64,000 nt of DNA from Microbacterium sp. MYb45 (GTDB lineage Bacteria; Actinomycetota; Actinomycetes; Actinomycetales; Microbacteriaceae): contig NZ_PCPG01000002.1 in assembly GCF_002979655.1 (NCBI RefSeq), positions 124,001 through 188,000 on the forward strand, in the 5' to 3' direction. The position numbers were made by a program, and so were the translations under genes. This document shows positions 16,072 through 23,874 of this stretch, one piece after another (the stretch's first letter is position 1; every line of letters begins with the position of its first letter). The notes beneath the pieces are model-generated. The model did not search any database, was not told the DNA's origin, and was given only the letters and a program-made list of their open reading frames with translations.

Positions 16072-17058
16072 TCACGCGGCGTCATCGGGCTCCGGGGCGT
16101 CGAGGGCGCGCAGCAGCCGGGCGACGGCCTCGCGCAGCTCGCTCCGGTGCGGTTCGGCGAGCGCCACCGCGTACTCGACACCCTCGGGGATCCAGAGCAG
16201 TGCATACATGGCCTCGCGCCAGTCCGAGCCTCCGAACGGCCACCGCGTGCGGTCGTCGCCCACCGCCGTCGCTCCCTGCGACCACGGGCCGAAGCGCTCC
16301 TGCATCTCGGCGAGCGGCAGCTCCATCACCGCGGCTGCCTCGACCTTCTGCGGCGACCACGACGAGGCGATCAGCACGCGTTCCTCGATCTCCTCCTCGG
16401 TGATGTCGCGGCGGGCGAACAGTATGCGCGTGTGCTCGACGGCAGCGATGCGGTCGACGCGGAACGTGCGCCAGTCCTCGCGGTCGACGTCCCAGCAGAG
16501 CAGGAACCACTTGCGACCGGCCGGCGCCAGGGCGTGCGGCTCGACCCGGCGCACGCTCTCGCGCCCTTCGCCATCCACGTACCGCAGCCGCAGCCGCTCG
16601 GTGTCGCGCGTGGCGAGCGCGATCTCCCCCAGCACCTCGGGCGAGACGACCGGACCGTCTCCGATGCTCGGTGCCTGCACCGATGCGGCGAGCGCGTTGA
16701 CCCGCTGGCGCAGCGCCGACGGCAACACCTGCTCGAGCTTGGCCAGGGCGGTGAGCGTCACCTCGGGACCGCCGACGAGCTGCTGCGTGGCGGCGACCCG
16801 CAGCCCGATGGCCATCGTGACGGCTTCGTCGTCGTTGAGCAGCAGCGGAGGCACCGCACTCCCGGCCTCGAGCCGGTAGCCGCCGGCGATGCCCGGGGTG
16901 GACTCCACGCGGTACCCGAGCTCGCGCAGCCGGTCGACATCGCGGCGCACGGTGCGCTCGGTCACGCCCAGCCGGGTGGCGAGCTCGGTCCCCGGCCAGT
17001 GCCGGTGCGTCTGCAGCAGGTTGAGCAGAGCCAATGCACGCGAGGTGGTGTCGGTCAT
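16072..17058 (-). CDS. WYL-domain transcriptional regulator
   Basis: 328 residues: an N-terminal HTH (WPGTELATRLGVTERTVRRD, about residues 21-40), the WYL effector domain (LRLRYVDGEG to the KWFLLCWDVDREDWRTF strand where W-Y-L is W-F-L) and a WCX C-terminal extension. Such regulators sense small ligands or nucleic acids. It is divergent from a DrrAB-type exporter with a 10-bp-arm palindrome between, so it probably controls that exporter and itself. A CAATCT box 7 nt before the ATG and no ribosome-binding site suggest a leaderless mRNA. Confidence 0.88.
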   Translation of the reverse strand: MTDTTSRALALLNLLQTHRHWPGTELATRLGVTERTVRRDVDRLRELGYRVESTPGIAGGYRLEAGSAVPPLLLNDDEAVTMAIGLRVAATQQLVGGPEVTLTALAKLEQVLPSALRQRVNALAASVQAPSIGDGPVVSPEVLGEIALATRDTERLRLRYVDGEGRESVRRVEPHALAPAGRKWFLLCWDVDREDWRTFRVDRIAAVEHTRILFARRDITEEEIEERVLIASSWSPQKVEAAAVMELPLAEMQERFGPWSQGATAVGDDRTRWPFGGSDWREAMYALLWIPEGVEYAVALAEPHRSELREAVARLLRALDAPEPDDAA

Positions 17059-17078
17059 GCGTCTCAGATTGCCAGATG

Positions 17079-17101
17079 ATGCGGACAGGATCTGTCCGCA
17101 T
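17079..17101. promoter_or_regulatory. palindromic operator between WYL regulator and exporter
   Basis: ATGCGGACAG (17079-17088), 3 nt and the exact complement CTGTCCGCAT (17092-17101) lie in the 62-bp divergent intergenic region. This is 20 bp from both start codons' promoter regions and overlaps the -35 zone of each. It is the natural binding site for the dimeric WYL protein. Confidence 0.6.
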
Positions 17102-17120
17102 GGGTTTCTACGCTCTCCCC

Positions 17121-18185
17121 ATGAACGAATCCCTCATCGAGACCGAAAGCCTGACCAAGGTCTTCACCGTCAAGAAGACGCCGGTGCATGCCGTGACCGA
17201 CGTCTCCTTCACCGCCGTGCGCGGCGAGCTCGTCGCCTTCCTCGGCCCGAACGGCGCCGGCAAGTCGACCACCCTGCGGATGCTGACCACCCTCATCCCG
17301 CCCACCTCGGGGAGCGCACGCGTCGTCGGCCACGACATCCGCACGGATGCCGCCGGGGTGCGCGCCCGCATCGGCTACGTCGGCCAGCTCACCAGCGGCA
17401 GCTTCTCGCAGCGGGTGCGCGACGAACTGCTGAGCCAGGGTGCCTTCTACGGGATGTCACGGCGCGACAGTGCTCGGCGGGCCGACGAGCTGATCGAGTC
17501 GCTCGACCTCACCTCCTTCGCGACGCGGACCGTGCAGCAGCTCAGCGGCGGGCAGAAGCGCCGGCTCGACATCGCGCTCGGGCTCATGCACGCACCGCCG
17601 CTGATCTTCCTCGACGAGCCTTCCACCGGACTCGACCCGCAGAGCAGGGCGAACCTGTGGGAGCACATCCTCGACCTGCGCACGCAGCACGGCACCACGG
17701 TCTTCCTCACCACGCACTACCTGGAAGAGGCCGACCGCTACGCCGAGCGCGTGATGGTCATGGACAAGGGGCGCATCATCGCCGACGACGACGCCGCCTC
17801 CCTCAAGGCGACGCTGGCCGGCGACGTGCTCACCTTCGGGTTCGCGGATGCTGCCGAGGCGGCGAGCGCCCGCGCCGTGGTCGCCCGCCTCAGCAACGCC
17901 GAGGTCACGGTCGAGGGCGAGTCCATCTCGCTCGCGGTGCAGGACGGCGACCGGCTGCTGCCGGTGATCGTGCGCGAGCTCGACGCCGCCGGCATCCTCG
18001 TCCGCCGGGCGACCGGCGTCCCGCCCACGCTGGACGACGTGTTCCTCGCGCTCACCGGCCGCACCCTGCGCGACGCCGGCGAAGGAGCGGATGCCGCCGG
18101 CGAAGCATCCGATTCCGCCGACACCAGCACGACCTCCGCGAACAGCACGACCGCTGCGAACAGCACGACAGGAGTCCTCTCATGA
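17121..18185 (+). CDS. DrrA-type ABC exporter ATPase
   Basis: 354 residues of the daunorubicin-resistance family. Walker A GPNGAGKST (42-50), signature LSGGQKRRLD (141-150), Walker B LIFLDEPSTGLD and switch His in TTHYLEEADRYAERV, followed by the DrrA C-terminal domain (PTLDDVFLALTG). The last 35 or so residues are a Ser/Thr/Asn/Ala-rich low-complexity tail from near-repeats of an AACAGCACGAC unit. TACGCT 6 nt upstream of the ATG suggests a leaderless start. The stop overlaps the permease ATG. Confidence 0.9.
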   Translation: MNESLIETESLTKVFTVKKTPVHAVTDVSFTAVRGELVAFLGPNGAGKSTTLRMLTTLIPPTSGSARVVGHDIRTDAAGVRARIGYVGQLTSGSFSQRVRDELLSQGAFYGMSRRDSARRADELIESLDLTSFATRTVQQLSGGQKRRLDIALGLMHAPPLIFLDEPSTGLDPQSRANLWEHILDLRTQHGTTVFLTTHYLEEADRYAERVMVMDKGRIIADDDAASLKATLAGDVLTFGFADAAEAASARAVVARLSNAEVTVEGESISLAVQDGDRLLPVIVRELDAAGILVRRATGVPPTLDDVFLALTGRTLRDAGEGADAAGEASDSADTSTTSANSTTAANSTTGVLS

Positions 18186-18961
18186 CCGCCACCGACACGC
18201 TCGTGCGCCCGAACCTCGCGCGCGACACCCGCAACGTGCTGACGCGCGAGCTCAAGCCCGTGGTCCGCGATCCGTTCACCCTGATCTTCAGTCTGCTGCA
18301 GCCGCTCGTCTTCCTCGGGCTGTTCGCTCCGCTGCTGATCGGCGACTCGGGGCAGCCGGCCGGCGAGACCCTGGCCTGGTTCGTGCCCGGCGTGCTCGTG
18401 ATGATCGTGCTGTTCGGCACCGGTGCCACCGGTTCGAACCTGCAGTACGAGATGATGACCGGCTCGCACGAGCGCACCCTGGTCGCCCCGCTCGCCCGCT
18501 CCTCGCTGCTGGTCGGGCGTGCGCTCAAGGAGATCGCGCCGATCGTGGTGCAGGCGCTCGTGATTGTGCTGATCGCCTGGCCGTTCGGCTTCGCCGCCGA
18601 CATCCCCGGGCTGCTCATCGGGCTGGCGCTGCTGGCCGTGTTCGGGGTGGGCCTCGGCTCGCTGTCGTATTCGCTGGCGCTGGCGACGAAGGACCGGGAG
18701 TGGCTGTTCTGGGGAGTGCAGCAGTCGCTGATCTTCCCGCTGCTGATCCTGTCCGGGATGCTGTTGCCGCTCGACGATGCTCCGGAGTGGATGCGCGCCG
18801 TGGCGTCGGTCAACCCGGTGAACTGGGTCGTGCAGGCCGAGCGGGCGCTGTTCGCCGGAGACCTCGGCGACGTGACTGTCCTGTGGGGGTGGGTCTCGGC
18901 TCTCGCGGTTGCGGTGGTCGGACTGATCGTCGGGGTGCGCGCCATCCGCCGCAGCAACTGA
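18182..18961 (+). CDS. DrrB-type ABC-2 permease
   Basis: 259 residues with six membrane segments of the ABC-2 type: a cytoplasmic N-terminal helix (TRELKPVVRDPFTLIFSLLQ), then segments ending in LIVGVRAIRR. The ABC-2 signature region is around ATKDREWLFWGVQQSLIFPL, with an NPVNWVVQAERA loop before the last helix. It forms the membrane part of the exporter with the coupled ATPase (ATGA overlap). Substrate unknown; the family mostly exports hydrophobic drugs or lipids. Confidence 0.9.
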   Translation: MTATDTLVRPNLARDTRNVLTRELKPVVRDPFTLIFSLLQPLVFLGLFAPLLIGDSGQPAGETLAWFVPGVLVMIVLFGTGATGSNLQYEMMTGSHERTLVAPLARSSLLVGRALKEIAPIVVQALVIVLIAWPFGFAADIPGLLIGLALLAVFGVGLGSLSYSLALATKDREWLFWGVQQSLIFPLLILSGMLLPLDDAPEWMRAVASVNPVNWVVQAERALFAGDLGDVTVLWGWVSALAVAVVGLIVGVRAIRRSN

Positions 18962-18967
18962 CCCGGC

Positions 18968-19023
18968 CCGACGGTGCGCCGCCGCCTGGATGCGAAAACC
19001 CAGCCGCAGCGGCGCACCGTCGG
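18968..19023. terminator. 15-bp stem bidirectional terminator
   Basis: Perfect 15-bp stem (18968-18982 with 19009-19023; core GACGGTGCGCCGC) and a 26-nt loop, lying between the convergent exporter and alcohol-dehydrogenase genes. There is no T-tract, as is common in high-GC actinobacteria. Confidence 0.6.
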
Positions 19024-19090
19024 CGTGTCCACCCGCGACGCGCCGGCGCCAGCACGATGCGTCCGGGTTTCGGCTGCCGACGCCGAGGGT

Positions 19091-20085
19091 TCAGTCGTTC
19101 GTGACCACGAGCTTGCCCCGGCTCACCCCGGCGGCGAGGTCGGCGAGGGCCTGCGGCAGACGGTCGAACGGGTACGCCTTCGCGACGACGGGGCGGATCG
19201 CGCCGCTGTCGACGAGCGCCGTGATCTCGCGCAGCTGGTCGCCATCCGCACGCATGAAGAGGAACTCGTACCGCACGCCGAGCTTCTTCGCCTGCCGCCT
19301 GATCTTGCGGCTGAGCCCTGCGATCGCGAGCCGCACGAGCGCGTTCAGCCCCTGGGCGCGGGCGAAGGCGGGGTCGGGCGGTCCCGATATCCCGACGACC
19401 AACCCACCCGGCTTCAGCACCGCAGCGACTTCTCGAGGTTCTCGCCGCCGAGGCTGTCCAACACGAAGTCGTAGCCCGACAGCTCCTCTGCGAAGTCCTG
19501 CCGACGATAGTCGATCACGATGTCCGCGCCGAGCTCGCGGACGAACTCGGCGTTCGCGGCACTGGCCGTCGTGGCGACCGTGGCCCCGAGGTGCGCCGCG
19601 AGCTGGATGGCGATGGATCCGACCCCACCGGCGCCGGCGTGGATGAGCACCTTCTGGCCCGCCGTGACCCCACCGCGCTCGACCAGCGCCTGCCAGGCCG
19701 TGAGGGCGACCAGCGGGAGCGACCCCGCCTCGGCCATCGAGAGACCGGCGGGCACGGGGGCGAGATCCTTCTCGGCGACGGCGATCCGCTCGGCGAACGT
19801 CCCGATGCGGGCGGCGTCGGGACGGGCGTATACGCGGTCGCCGGGCCGGAATCCGTCGACGAGCCGACCGACACGGATCACCGTCCCCGCCACATCGTTG
19901 CCGAGGACCAGGGGCAGCTCGTAGGGCAGGATCTGCGCGAACTCCCCCAACCGGATCTTCTCGTCCAGCTGGTTGAGGCTCGCGGCCTCCACCCGCACGA
20001 GGACGTCTCGGTCCCCCACCTCGGGTTCGGCGACCTCCCGCTCCACGAGCGGCTGCTTGTACTTGTCGACGACGAATGCACGCAT
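19091..20085 (-). pseudogene. zinc-independent MDR alcohol dehydrogenase/quinone reductase, frameshifted
   Basis: Two adjacent frames encode one MDR oxidoreductase. Codons from 20085 give the GroES-like part and the NADP fold (VLIHAGAGGVGSIAIQLA) up to LGGENLEKSLR. The frame then reads TGC TGA, while the remainder (LKPGGLVVGISGPPDPAFA to the end) continues in another frame from 19420. Restoring one base in the G-run at about 19420 (GCGG to GCGGG) rejoins SLR-VLKPGG. The intact protein would be about 331 residues. It follows an SDR under a TetR regulator. Either a real recent loss or a base-call error. Confidence 0.8.
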
Positions 20086-20094
20086 GACGTCTCC

Positions 20095-20805
20095 TCAGGC
20101 GTTCGCCCGCAGCTGCGGATAGACCGCTTCCAGCGGAGCGCTCAGCCCCGCCTTGACCTGCACCGAGATCTCATCCGCGAGCACCTCGTACTCGTCGCGC
20201 TCGGTCGCGTCCAGCACGGCCCTGACGAGGTCCGCCGGATCGGTCTTGGGGTCGGTGACGTGCTCGGCCATGGCGGTGTCGACGTACCCGACGTGCACCC
20301 CCACGACGTGCACTCCCGCCGGGGCGAGCTCGAGGCGGAGCGAGTTCGTCGCCGACCACAGCGCCGCCTTGGTCGCGCTGTAGATGCCGCCGACGGCGTA
20401 CCAGGCGAGGGCGGAGTGGATGTCGATGATCGCCGCTCCCTGGCGTCCGGCGAGAAGCGGTGCGTAGGCCCGCGTCAGGAAGAGCGGTCCGAGGAAGTTC
20501 GTCTCCACATTCCGGCGGATGTCCTCGTCGGAATGTGTCAGGATCCCCGCGGTCGGCACCGAGGCGCCCGCATTGTTGATCAGCACCGTCACGTCGGGCG
20601 CCGCGTCGACGGCGGCGCGGATCGACGCGGCATCCGTCACATCGAGGGCGAGAGGGACGACGCGTTCGTCGTCCCAGGTGCGCGGCGTGCGGGCGCTGGC
20701 GTAGACCTTGGCGGCTCCGCGCGCGAGCGCCTGGTGGACGAACTGCGTGCCGATGCCTCCGTTCGCTCCGGTGACGAGGACGACGGCTCCGTGGAGTGAA
20801 GGCAT
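20095..20805 (-). CDS. short-chain dehydrogenase/reductase
   Basis: 236 residues, classical SDR: TGANGGIG (about 12-19), NNAG (about 75-78), catalytic Ser in IIDIHSALAWYAVGG and Tyr/Lys in IYSATKAALW. An NAD(P)-dependent carbonyl or alcohol oxidoreductase of unknown substrate. The ATG at 20805 begins the conserved first strand; an in-frame ATG at 20853 would add 16 unlikely residues. It is the first gene of a two-gene unit with the frameshifted dehydrogenase and faces a TetR gene. Confidence 0.87.
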   Translation of the reverse strand: MPSLHGAVVLVTGANGGIGTQFVHQALARGAAKVYASARTPRTWDDERVVPLALDVTDAASIRAAVDAAPDVTVLINNAGASVPTAGILTHSDEDIRRNVETNFLGPLFLTRAYAPLLAGRQGAAIIDIHSALAWYAVGGIYSATKAALWSATNSLRLELAPAGVHVVGVHVGYVDTAMAEHVTDPKTDPADLVRAVLDATERDEYEVLADEISVQVKAGLSAPLEAVYPQLRANA

Positions 20806-20840
20806 GGACTGCTCTCTTCTTTGCGATGATGAGTGATAGT

Positions 20841-20887
20841 TGAGCGTGCGCATAAGCGACTCTCGTCATAACTGAGCGTAATCAGTT
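20841..20887. promoter_or_regulatory. candidate TetR operator region
   Basis: An inverted repeat AACTGA (20870-20875) and TCAGTT (20882-20887) with a 6-nt spacer lies 20 bp before the TetR start. TGAGCGT occurs twice, at 20841-20847 and 20873-20879, 32 bp (about three turns) apart. The region separates TetR from the SDR operon and probably holds both promoters. Confidence 0.45.
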
Positions 20888-20907
20888 TCTATTCCCGGAG
20901 GAAGAGT

Positions 20908-21513
20908 ATGTCGACGTCCGCTTCGAACGCCCTCGGTCGTCGCGAGCGCAACAAGCAGCAGAAACTCGAACGGATCACGGCCGCGGCGTCGGAGCTCTTC
21001 GCCGAGCACGGCATCGACGATGTCACGACCCAGCAGATCGCCGAGCGAGCCGATGTCGGCACCGGCACCCTGTTCCTCTACGCGAAGACCAAGGGCGAGC
21101 TGCTGCTGCTCGTGCAGAACGCGCACTACGCCGTCGCCCTCGAGAAGGGCATCGCGGCGGCCGAAGCGACTCCCGATGCGCGCGCGGCGATCGTCGCACT
21201 GCTGCGACCGATCGTCGAGTGCAACCGCGTTCAGGTCGAGAACGGACGCACCTACCTGCGCGAGATGGTGTTCGCCGAACCCTCTGACGGGCACCATGCC
21301 GAAGCGCTCCGCATCGTGGGCGAGACCGAGGACGCCGTGGCGTCGGTCCTCCGCCGCGACCCGAAGACGAGCGAGGAACGTGCCGCCGCCCTCGCCCGTA
21401 TCGTGTCCGCCATCATGTTCCTCACCCTGACGGCGAGCACGAACGTCGATCTGACCGTCGACGAGCTCGTCGACGACATCGACCGTCAGATCGTGGCTCT
21501 CCTCGGGCGCTGA
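20908..21513 (+). CDS. TetR-family regulator
   Basis: 201 residues with an N-terminal TetR HTH (TQQIAERADVGTGTLFLYA, about residues 41-59) and a helical ligand domain. The ATG is preceded by GGAGGAAG. It is divergent from the SDR/alcohol-dehydrogenase pair and probably represses it in response to a reactive carbonyl or hydrophobic compound; the ligand is unknown. It converges on the nonulosonate operon, with only 10 bp between the stops. Confidence 0.88.
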   Translation: MSTSASNALGRRERNKQQKLERITAAASELFAEHGIDDVTTQQIAERADVGTGTLFLYAKTKGELLLLVQNAHYAVALEKGIAAAEATPDARAAIVALLRPIVECNRVQVENGRTYLREMVFAEPSDGHHAEALRIVGETEDAVASVLRRDPKTSEERAAALARIVSAIMFLTLTASTNVDLTVDELVDDIDRQIVALLGR

Positions 21514-21523
21514 GACGGCCGAT

Positions 21524-22912
21524 TCAGCGCCGGAGGGAGTCGTCGAACGGGTTCGGCTCGAGCGTGTAGTCCGTCGACGCATCGGACCAGGTGCCTCCGC
21601 CGGACGGCGCCCGGCGCGCGCGGACCGCGGCCATCGCGCGAGTCGCAGGAGAACCCACCGCAAGCGCGACCGCGCCCTGCACCGTGCGATCCTCGGCGCC
21701 GAGCACGCTCGCCCGATGCCACGCCTCGTGCAGGGCTCCCCCGCGAGCGGCCGGGACGCGGCGTGCCGGCAGCGCGCCCGAGCGCCGCAGCGCCACGAGC
21801 TGCTCCACCCGCTCCCACCACGTCGACTCGACTTCGGGATGGAAGTAGTTGTCGCGGAGCCAGTCCGGATGCGGATGCCGGAACCGCCCGGCGACGACCT
21901 CGCTCCGACCGCCGAGCAGCCCACTTCCCACGAACACCGTGTTCAGCAGGCTCTTGCTCACCCCGAAGGAGTCGAGCGCGATCACGGGCACGCCGAGCGC
22001 GGTGGCCTCGATCGCGGCGGTCGAGCTCACCGTGACGAGACCGGCGGCCGTCTGCAGGGCGGCGGACATCGAGTCGTACGAGAAGACCAGGTTCTGCGGA
22101 AGGCGCGACGGCAGCAACCCCGCGTAGGGCTCGCGTTCGAGGTGCGTCTCCGACTCCCCCGGCCGCGACCGCAGCTTCACCACCACGCGTCGCGCGGGCT
22201 CCGCCTCCGCCGCCCGGACCAGCATGGCCGCGATCTCGGCCCGCTCGTCCTTCCCGACGGGCACGAGCGCCTGCGCGGCGAACACGATGTCCGTCGCAGG
22301 CGGTCGCGCCGGAGCAGCCGGTGCCGGGCGCTCGGCGACCGCGATGCCACCGCGACCGCCGGCCGCGGCGTCGACCCGTATCCGCTCCGGGCGCAGCATC
22401 CGCTGCCGGCGCCGGGCGAACGGCAGGGTCGCGAGCGCCACGGGCGTCTGCACGCCGATGCGTCGCCCGAGCTCTTCGAACGCCCGCACCTCTCGATGGG
22501 AATGCACGACCAACAGGTCGGTGTGGCGTCGATAGTCGAGCGCCCCGCGCTGGGCGGGGATCGCCATACCCGGCAGCCCCGAGACCGTGACCGGTCGATG
22601 CTCCAGCGCGTCGATGACGCGCCCCATCAGCCGCACGAACGGTCCGCGCCCGGCGAGCAGCACCACGTCGGGGCGCTGCCCGGCCAGCCAGGCCGCCGTC
22701 TCCGCGAACCCGATCCGGGTGATGTCGTCGGGGCCGAGCGCCGTGCCCGCCAGCGCGGTGCGCTGCTGCTCGACACTGGCCGTGAGCGGGGTGCGCACGA
22801 GCAGCAGGTGCGGACGCAGGCCCGGTACCGAGCCGAGCAGCGAGGCCCCCCACTTCACGAAGGAGTCGGCGTCCGCGATGGCGACGACGCGGATGCCGGT
22901 GGCCTCGGTCAT
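21524..22912 (-). CDS. DUF6716 putative glycosyltransferase
   Basis: 462 residues with a GT-B-like build: an N-terminal Rossmann half (GIRVVAIADADSFVKWGASL) and a C-terminal half containing FSYDSMSAALQTAAGLVTVSSTAAIEA, the usual donor-site helix, then VPVIALDSFG. Such proteins are annotated DUF6716 and sit next to sialic-acid-type genes in actinobacteria. Its ATG overlaps the neuB stop (ATGA), placing it last in the operon. Linkage and donor cannot be deduced; a CMP-nonulosonate is the logical donor. Confidence 0.75.
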   Translation of the reverse strand: MTEATGIRVVAIADADSFVKWGASLLGSVPGLRPHLLLVRTPLTASVEQQRTALAGTALGPDDITRIGFAETAAWLAGQRPDVVLLAGRGPFVRLMGRVIDALEHRPVTVSGLPGMAIPAQRGALDYRRHTDLLVVHSHREVRAFEELGRRIGVQTPVALATLPFARRRQRMLRPERIRVDAAAGGRGGIAVAERPAPAAPARPPATDIVFAAQALVPVGKDERAEIAAMLVRAAEAEPARRVVVKLRSRPGESETHLEREPYAGLLPSRLPQNLVFSYDSMSAALQTAAGLVTVSSTAAIEATALGVPVIALDSFGVSKSLLNTVFVGSGLLGGRSEVVAGRFRHPHPDWLRDNYFHPEVESTWWERVEQLVALRRSGALPARRVPAARGGALHEAWHRASVLGAEDRTVQGAVALAVGSPATRAMAAVRARRAPSGGGTWSDASTDYTLEPNPFDDSLRR

Positions 22913-23781
22913 GCCGAGATGCGGCGCAGCTTCGCCATCGGCGCGCGCTCGCTGTCGAACACGCGCTTGACGCCGTCGCCGGTCGCGCGCTCGATCACGC
23001 GGATGTCGCGCACCAGGTGCTCGAGACCGGTCGGCTCGAGGGAGGCCGCGTGGTCGGAGCCCCACATCGTACGGTCGAGCGTGATGTGGCGCTCGACCGC
23101 GACTGCGCCGATGGCCACCGCGGCGAGGGAGATCTGCAGGCCGCGCTCGTGCCCCGAGTAGCCGACGGGCACACCGGGGTAGCGGTCGCGCAGGGTGGCG
23201 ATCACGCGCAGGTTCGCCTCTTCGGGCTCGAGCGGGTAGGTCGAGGTCGCGTGCATGAGGACCACCCGGTCGGTGCCGAGCGTGTCGAGAGCCCGGTCGA
23301 TCTGCTCGATGGTCGACATGCCGGTCGAGAGGATCACGGGCTTGCCCGTCTCGCGCAGGGCGACCAGCAGCTCGGTGTCGGTGAGGCTGGCCGAGGCGAC
23401 CTTGTGCGCCACCACGTTGAGGTCTTCGAGGAAGTCGACGCTCGGCACGTCCCACGGCGACGCGAACCAGTCCAGGCCGAGCATGGTGGCGTGATCGCCG
23501 ATCTCGACGTACTCGTCGCGGCCGAACTCGACGCGACGGCGGTAGTCGAGGTAGCTCATGACGCCCCACGGCGTCTCACGCGGAACGTCGCGCATGTGCT
23601 CGGGAGTGGAGATCTCGGGCGTGCGCTTCTGGAACTTCACCGCATCGGCGCCGGCGCGGGCTGCGACGTCGATGAGCTTCTTCGCGATGTCGACATCGCC
23701 GTTGTGATTGAGTCCGATCTCGGCGATGACATAGGCGGGACGACCGCCGCCGATCACTCGTGAGCCGATGCTGACAGTCAT
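22909..23781 (-). CDS. neuB: nonulosonic acid synthase (NeuB family)
   Basis: 290-residue TIM-barrel enzyme that condenses phosphoenolpyruvate with a six-carbon amino sugar to a nine-carbon acid. Visible family motifs: AEIGLNHNGDVDIAKKLID, GADAVKFQKRTPE, HKVASASLTD, ILSTGMST and GYSGHERG. The family usually has 340-350 residues with a C-terminal SAF (antifreeze-like) domain. Here the protein ends after the barrel (SERAPMAKLRRISA), so SAF is missing or supplied elsewhere. GGAGGAATC precedes the ATG at 23781. Whether the product is Neu5Ac, legionaminate or Kdn cannot be told. Confidence 0.88.
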   Translation of the reverse strand: MTVSIGSRVIGGGRPAYVIAEIGLNHNGDVDIAKKLIDVAARAGADAVKFQKRTPEISTPEHMRDVPRETPWGVMSYLDYRRRVEFGRDEYVEIGDHATMLGLDWFASPWDVPSVDFLEDLNVVAHKVASASLTDTELLVALRETGKPVILSTGMSTIEQIDRALDTLGTDRVVLMHATSTYPLEPEEANLRVIATLRDRYPGVPVGYSGHERGLQISLAAVAIGAVAVERHITLDRTMWGSDHAASLEPTGLEHLVRDIRVIERATGDGVKRVFDSERAPMAKLRRISA

Positions 23782-23874
23782 GATTCCTCCGGTCGTCGAG
23801 CGCTGGTGCACCCCCTCCCTCCTGACTACGGGCCGAGGATGAACACCGGGCGACGACCGGGTTACCGGCATCGG

